A stretch of 64,000 bases of DNA from Galbula dea. Lineage: Eukaryota > Chordata > Aves > Piciformes > Galbulidae. Positions 60,711-64,000 of this stretch are shown in pieces. The position numbers were made by a program, and so were the translations under genes. Under the pieces are notes generated by a model. The model made no database searches. It saw only the letters and a program-made list of their open reading frames with translations, and had not been told where the DNA came from. The stretch spans positions 42,275-106,274 of the forward strand of contig VWZX01010816.1 of assembly GCA_013399015.1 (NCBI GenBank). Direction: 5' to 3'. Positions within the stretch are counted from its first letter, which is position 1; the number at the start of each line of letters is the position of its first letter.

Positions 60711-61965
60711 CCAACGGCCGCCCGCGGGCACCGAGCCGCGCCCTCGCGCCCCGCGCCGTGACGTCAGCCGCGAGACACAAGCCCTCGCGGGCGCGGGGAG
60801 GGGGACGCGGAGATGTGACGTCAGAACAGGGGGGCGGAGACATCACGTGGTAGGGAGAACGCGTGCCCGACGCAGGGCGGGGAGGCTACGTCAGGCGGCG
60901 CGCGATGACGTCATGCGACAGGGTTGACAGTTCAGGTAGTGGGGTGTGACGTCACGAGGAAGGCAGCACGTGTCGCATGTCGGGGCAGTGTGATGTCATG
61001 TGGCGGGTGGTGATGTCATGTGACAGGAAGGAACATGTCAAATGTGGGGGTGACGTCAGAGTGGGGTGACGTCGGGGGAGACGTCAGTGAGCTGTGAAGT
61101 CACGTCGGGGGGGAGGATATGGCACTTGGTGGGTTGTGATGTCACGGGATGGGGACACGGCACAGTCAGCGTGTGTGATGCCACAGGGTAGGTCTGAGAT
61201 CATGTGGCAGGGAGGCCACATGGTGGGACACATGGATTGTGACATCACGTGGCAGGGCAACACGTCACATGGTGGGACAGTGTGATGTCATGTCACATAG
61301 TAGCATGTGACATCACATAGCAAGGAGGACGTCCCCTGGGGGGGACGCATCGCACAGGGGTGTGATGTCATGTTGGGAGGACACATGGCACAGTGAAGAG
61401 ACACCTGCATGACAACATGGGGAGGAGATGTCACATGGTGGGTTGTGACATCACATGGCAGGGAGGACATCTCACATGAGATGTGACATTACACAGTATG
61501 ATGTGATGTCATGCACCAGGGTGACATATCACGCAGTAGAGGGACACGTCCCCTGGGGTGTGACATCACCTAGGGAGAGCATCATGTGATGGGAAGAGGA
61601 CACACGTGCTACACAGGGTGTGGAAGATACCTCACGTGGCAAGTTGTGATGTCACCTGCAGGGAGGACATGTCACGTGGTGGGAACACACCATGTGGGAG
61701 CATGTCACATGGTGGTGGGGACATCAGACAGTGGAGAACATGTCACATGAGGTGTGATGTCATGGGCAGGGGGCCATGTGACACGGTAGGAGAGCACATC
61801 ACATGGTGCTGTCACATGGGGAGGTGTGACGTCAGAGGAGAGGTGTGATGTAACAGTGGGGCGTAATGCCAATGGGAGAGGTGTGCTACCATATGGCAGG
61901 GTGTGATGTCACATGGGAGGTGTGATGTCACATGGCAGGGTGTGATGTCACACAGTGGGGGTGAT
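60680..61965. repeat. CRE-like palindrome array upstream of BRD4
   Basis: The core TGACGTCA occurs exactly at 60685, 60759, 60816, 60906, 60947, 61051 and 61827. Many more copies read TGATGTCA or TGACATCA, often extended to GTGATGTCACATGG. CACGTG E-boxes (60844, 60967) and CACATG words lie between. Spacing is irregular, mostly 15-60 bases. Forms with an intact CG dominate near the CpG island and deaminated forms dominate to the right. Confidence 0.85.
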
Positions 61966-62519
61966 AGATCACAGCCCTCCCCCAGCTCCTGCACCCAGTG
62001 CAGAGGCTGAGACCGGGGCTGAGCTCAGTGCAGGAGTGAGCAGTGTTTGGAGATGTCTGGGAGATTTTTTTGAGGGGGGAAATAAGTTTTGGTAAACTCC
62101 CAAGGATTTCTCCCTCAGTGCCTGCAGGCAGCAACCAGCAGGGCACTGCTGCTGCTCCAAGGGCCCTCCTCCAGGGAATGGCTCTGGAGCTGGAGGGAGC
62201 AGTTGCAAGCTGCAAATCTGGCCAGAAAAGGTGGGGTTTTTTTGGAGAAAACAAGTTTATTTTCTGGGCCTGCAGTGAATCCCCACCCACCCTCACCCTG
62301 CTCCCAGAACCAACCACTAATCAACTCTTACTGGCCCTAATTCTCAGGTGGTAATGGAGGGAGAGGGAAATTACTCCATTTCCCATGAGGAAAAATTCCA
62401 TTTGGGAGGAAGTAACTCCCCAGAAAGACCCAAAATAGAGTAGCTTGGACACCGGGGAGGACCGGGGTTGGGGGGAGGGAGTGAGGCTCCTTCCTGCCAC
62501 TGCCACAGCCAAGCAGCCA
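61966..62519. other. Spacer between the CRE-like array and the AKAP8 poly(A) site
   Basis: No repeat or motif cluster recognised. Confidence 0.5.
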
Positions 62520-62864
62520 CTGGGATCCAATCAATGCTTTATTCATTTTCCAAACCTTAGCTTTTTTGGGTTTTTTTTTTTCCTTTTCCCCTCTAAAATT
62601 CCCCAAGCAGAGCTGCAGCCAGAGGATGGCCTAGGGAAGGCTTTGGCTTCCTGCACTCTTCCTCCTAAACCACACAGGGATTTGGGGAAACTAAGCAGAA
62701 TTCAACCTTCCCGAGGTGAAGGAAGCCAAGTGAGGAAGCAGCCAGATCCCTCCCCTCCACTTAACCCCAAAATTGGCCCTTTTGGGGGCTTCTGCGCTCA
62801 AAAATCATCACAATCACCCAAAACCTCACAGATTTCCCCATCGCCCTCACACAAATATTCACAG
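62520..62864 (-). other. AKAP8: AKAP8 3' UTR
   Basis: Non-coding sequence lies between the TAA stop and the poly(A) region. It contains a T-rich stretch on the plus strand at 62560-62585. No other feature was recognised. Confidence 0.6.
62538..62543 (-). terminator. AKAP8: Poly(A) signal of AKAP8
   Basis: AATAAA on the minus strand lies about 320 bases past the stop codon. GT-rich DNA follows (62490-62520), which fits cleavage at about 62,515. The distance from here to the BRD4 start is about 2.5 kb. Confidence 0.7.
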
Positions 62865-63359
62865 TTATTCCGGTTGCGGCTCCGCAGGCGCTGCTGGAGC
62901 CTCTTCCTCCTCCTCCTCCTCCTCCTCCTCTTTGCCTGCCTGGCCCTCAGGTTCATTTTGGGGTGAAACAATCGATTCCTGGGGATTTTCAGGGACCGCT
63001 GGAGGCTCTTCTGCAGCTTCTGCAGGTGCTGCTTCCACAGCTGCGGTGCCTGCTGCTTCCGACGTCGCCTCCGATGTCATCTCCTCTGCTTCCTCGTCAT
63101 CTTGCAGGAATGGAGGCATCAGCAGTGGCTTGGGAGCCTGATCTGCATCTCCCAGGCTCCTAAGGAATTCCTCAGGTTGGGAAAACTCTTGGGATGCTTC
63201 TGGTGCTTCTGTAGCTTCCGCCGTTTCTTCTCCTCCTCCTTGCTGCTGGGTGGCCTCAGCCGTGGCCGTTTCAGCGGCTCCTTCTGTGGCACCATCTCCA
63301 CCTTCTAAAGCTTCCTCCACATCCTGATCCGTGATTTCATCTGTGAACGGATCTTCTCC
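62865..63359 (-). CDS. AKAP8: AKAP8 last coding exon (partial gene)
   Basis: This is the C-terminal 164 residues of an AKAP8/AKAP8L-family protein. These are nuclear zinc-finger A-kinase anchoring proteins that act in chromosome condensation and RNA processing. An acceptor TTTTCCACAG precedes 63359, and the frame runs from GEDPFTDEITDQDVEEALEGG to a TAA at 62867-62865. The GEDPFT motif after the acceptor matches the point where mammalian AKAP8 enters its acidic tail; AKAP8L has GENPFTD at this place. The rest is low-complexity Ala/Glu-rich sequence with a run of Glu near the end and one conserved-looking block, PLLMPPFLQDDEE. Gene order (BRD4 then AKAP8, same strand) supports AKAP8. AKAP8L remains possible. 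Zinc fingers and other upstream exons are outside the window. Confidence 0.78.
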   Translation of the reverse strand, partial: GEDPFTDEITDQDVEEALEGGDGATEGAAETATAEATQQQGGGEETAEATEAPEASQEFSQPEEFLRSLGDADQAPKPLLMPPFLQDDEEAEEMTSEATSEAAGTAAVEAAPAEAAEEPPAVPENPQESIVSPQNEPEGQAGKEEEEEEEEEEAPAAPAEPQPE

Positions 63360-64000
63360 CTGTGGAAAAGAGATGGGAGAGAGACAGGGAGTGATGGAGC
63401 TGCAGCCAGGCAGGGGGAACCTCCGCAGGACAGCTTTGTGGCCACCGAAATCATCGCTTTGGTGACAGATGAGTGGAAAAATCCTAATAATCCATCGTGG
63501 AAATTCCTGAAGGATTTGCAGTGAAAGAATTCCAGGGAAAACAAAAACAAAACCAACCAGATCCTGGGAAGGAAAGAACTGGTGACAAAGAGCTCCTGGT
63601 GGCACCAGGGATGGAGCCTGCGCTGTGGCAGAACTGCGTGGGGCCGAGCAGCTCCGGCCTGGGAATGGGATTAGGATCAACTGAGACTTGGGATTCACAT
63701 CCGTAGGGAATGGCGTCGCCCCTCGGGGCCGTGTTCCCCTTCCCAACCACTTCCTGTACCCATCCCACCTTTGGAGTGAGAGATGGAGGAATCCAGCAGC
63801 AGTCAGAACCTCGGGGACACCAAGAGCCTCCAGAGTTGGGAGTTTTGGGGCCTTGGGGGTTGTTTTTTTTGGTGGGAAGGTTTGGGATTCTTTTGAGGGC
63901 ATCTGGGAAATTTTTTAAGTGCATTTTGTTTAGTTTGTGGAATTTCTGGTGATTTTTTTCCCCTTGTTTTTATTCTATTGTTTTGAGGTTTTTGTGGGTT
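63360..64000 (-). other. AKAP8: AKAP8 intron (3'-most)
   Basis: Intronic sequence upstream of the last exon. Open frames on the minus strand here show no resemblance to AKAP8 and no flanking acceptor-donor pair, so no further exon is called. Confidence 0.6.

Larger units (their letters stand above)
59480..60960. promoter_or_regulatory. BRD4: CpG-island promoter of BRD4
   Basis: This is the only CpG-dense block in the window. It is strongly GC-rich with frequent CG dinucleotides, in contrast to the CpG-poor introns and to the CpG-decayed DNA beyond 60,960. It contains the predicted exon 1 donor, YY1 and ETS sites, a dispersed TACGC-type motif and the first CRE palindromes. No TATA box stands at the likely start, which fits a housekeeping-type promoter. 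One unknown base is at 60650. Confidence 0.88.

Noticed and set aside
62865..63359. AKAP8L as the identity of the right-hand gene
   Set aside because: Not fully excluded. GEDPFT rather than GENPFT after the acceptor, and a position directly next to BRD4, favour AKAP8.
63484..63924. A 146-codon minus-strand frame upstream of the AKAP8 exon
   Set aside because: No similarity to AKAP8 that I recognise and no proper donor at its end; treated as intron.

Overview
The window is vertebrate, and almost certainly bird, nuclear DNA. It carries split genes with GT-AG introns, a single CpG island, and a dense load of CR1 non-LTR retrotransposon copies ending in the bird-type 3' tail (GATTCTATGATTCT-like). 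About 30 CR1 pieces cover, by my rough count, some 20 kb of the 64 kb. Several of them share near-identical stretches of 150 bases or more. That density exceeds what is usual for chicken-like genomes and fits a lineage with a recent CR1 burst, such as woodpeckers and relatives (Piciformes); this lineage call is inference.

Two genes are present, both on the minus strand and in the order expected from the human 19p13.12 block (BRD4 then AKAP8). BRD4 runs from about 59,960 down to at least 2,318. It has a non-coding first exon in the CpG island (59,480-60,960), an intron 1 of about 31 kb, and ten coding exons (2-11) at 28702-29020, 27138-27275, 24515-24650, 21516-21790, 18602-18961, 14355-14483, 9161-9370, 8039-8238, 5110-5408 and 2377-2487. 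All splice phases agree. The joined exons give a 715-residue BET protein: two bromodomains, the Ser/Asp-rich phospho-site, the basic region, the ET domain and the Ser/Glu-rich tail. It ends one codon past exon 11, with a poly(A) signal about 50 bases further on. This is the short isoform; the exons of the long isoform lie beyond the left edge. At the right end, 62865-63359 is the last coding exon of AKAP8 with its 3' UTR and poly(A) signal; the rest to 64,000 is its intron.

Between the exons the sequence is CR1 copies (some nested, some in inverted pairs), one probable solo LTR, and a different minisatellite in most introns. A 54-bp repeat carries duplicated copies of the exon 10 splice donor. 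An inverted duplication of about 0.93 kb brackets exons 2-5. Upstream of BRD4, the CpG island contains a dispersed TACGCAAACGGCGCAG-like motif, and beyond it lies a 1.3-kb array of CRE-like palindromes (TGACGTCA decaying to TGATGTCA). These four are the most unusual structures in the window.

Assembly gaps are at 4692-5076, 29518-29536, 45132 and 60650. At least two of them (29518 and 45132) are shorter than the sequence they replace.
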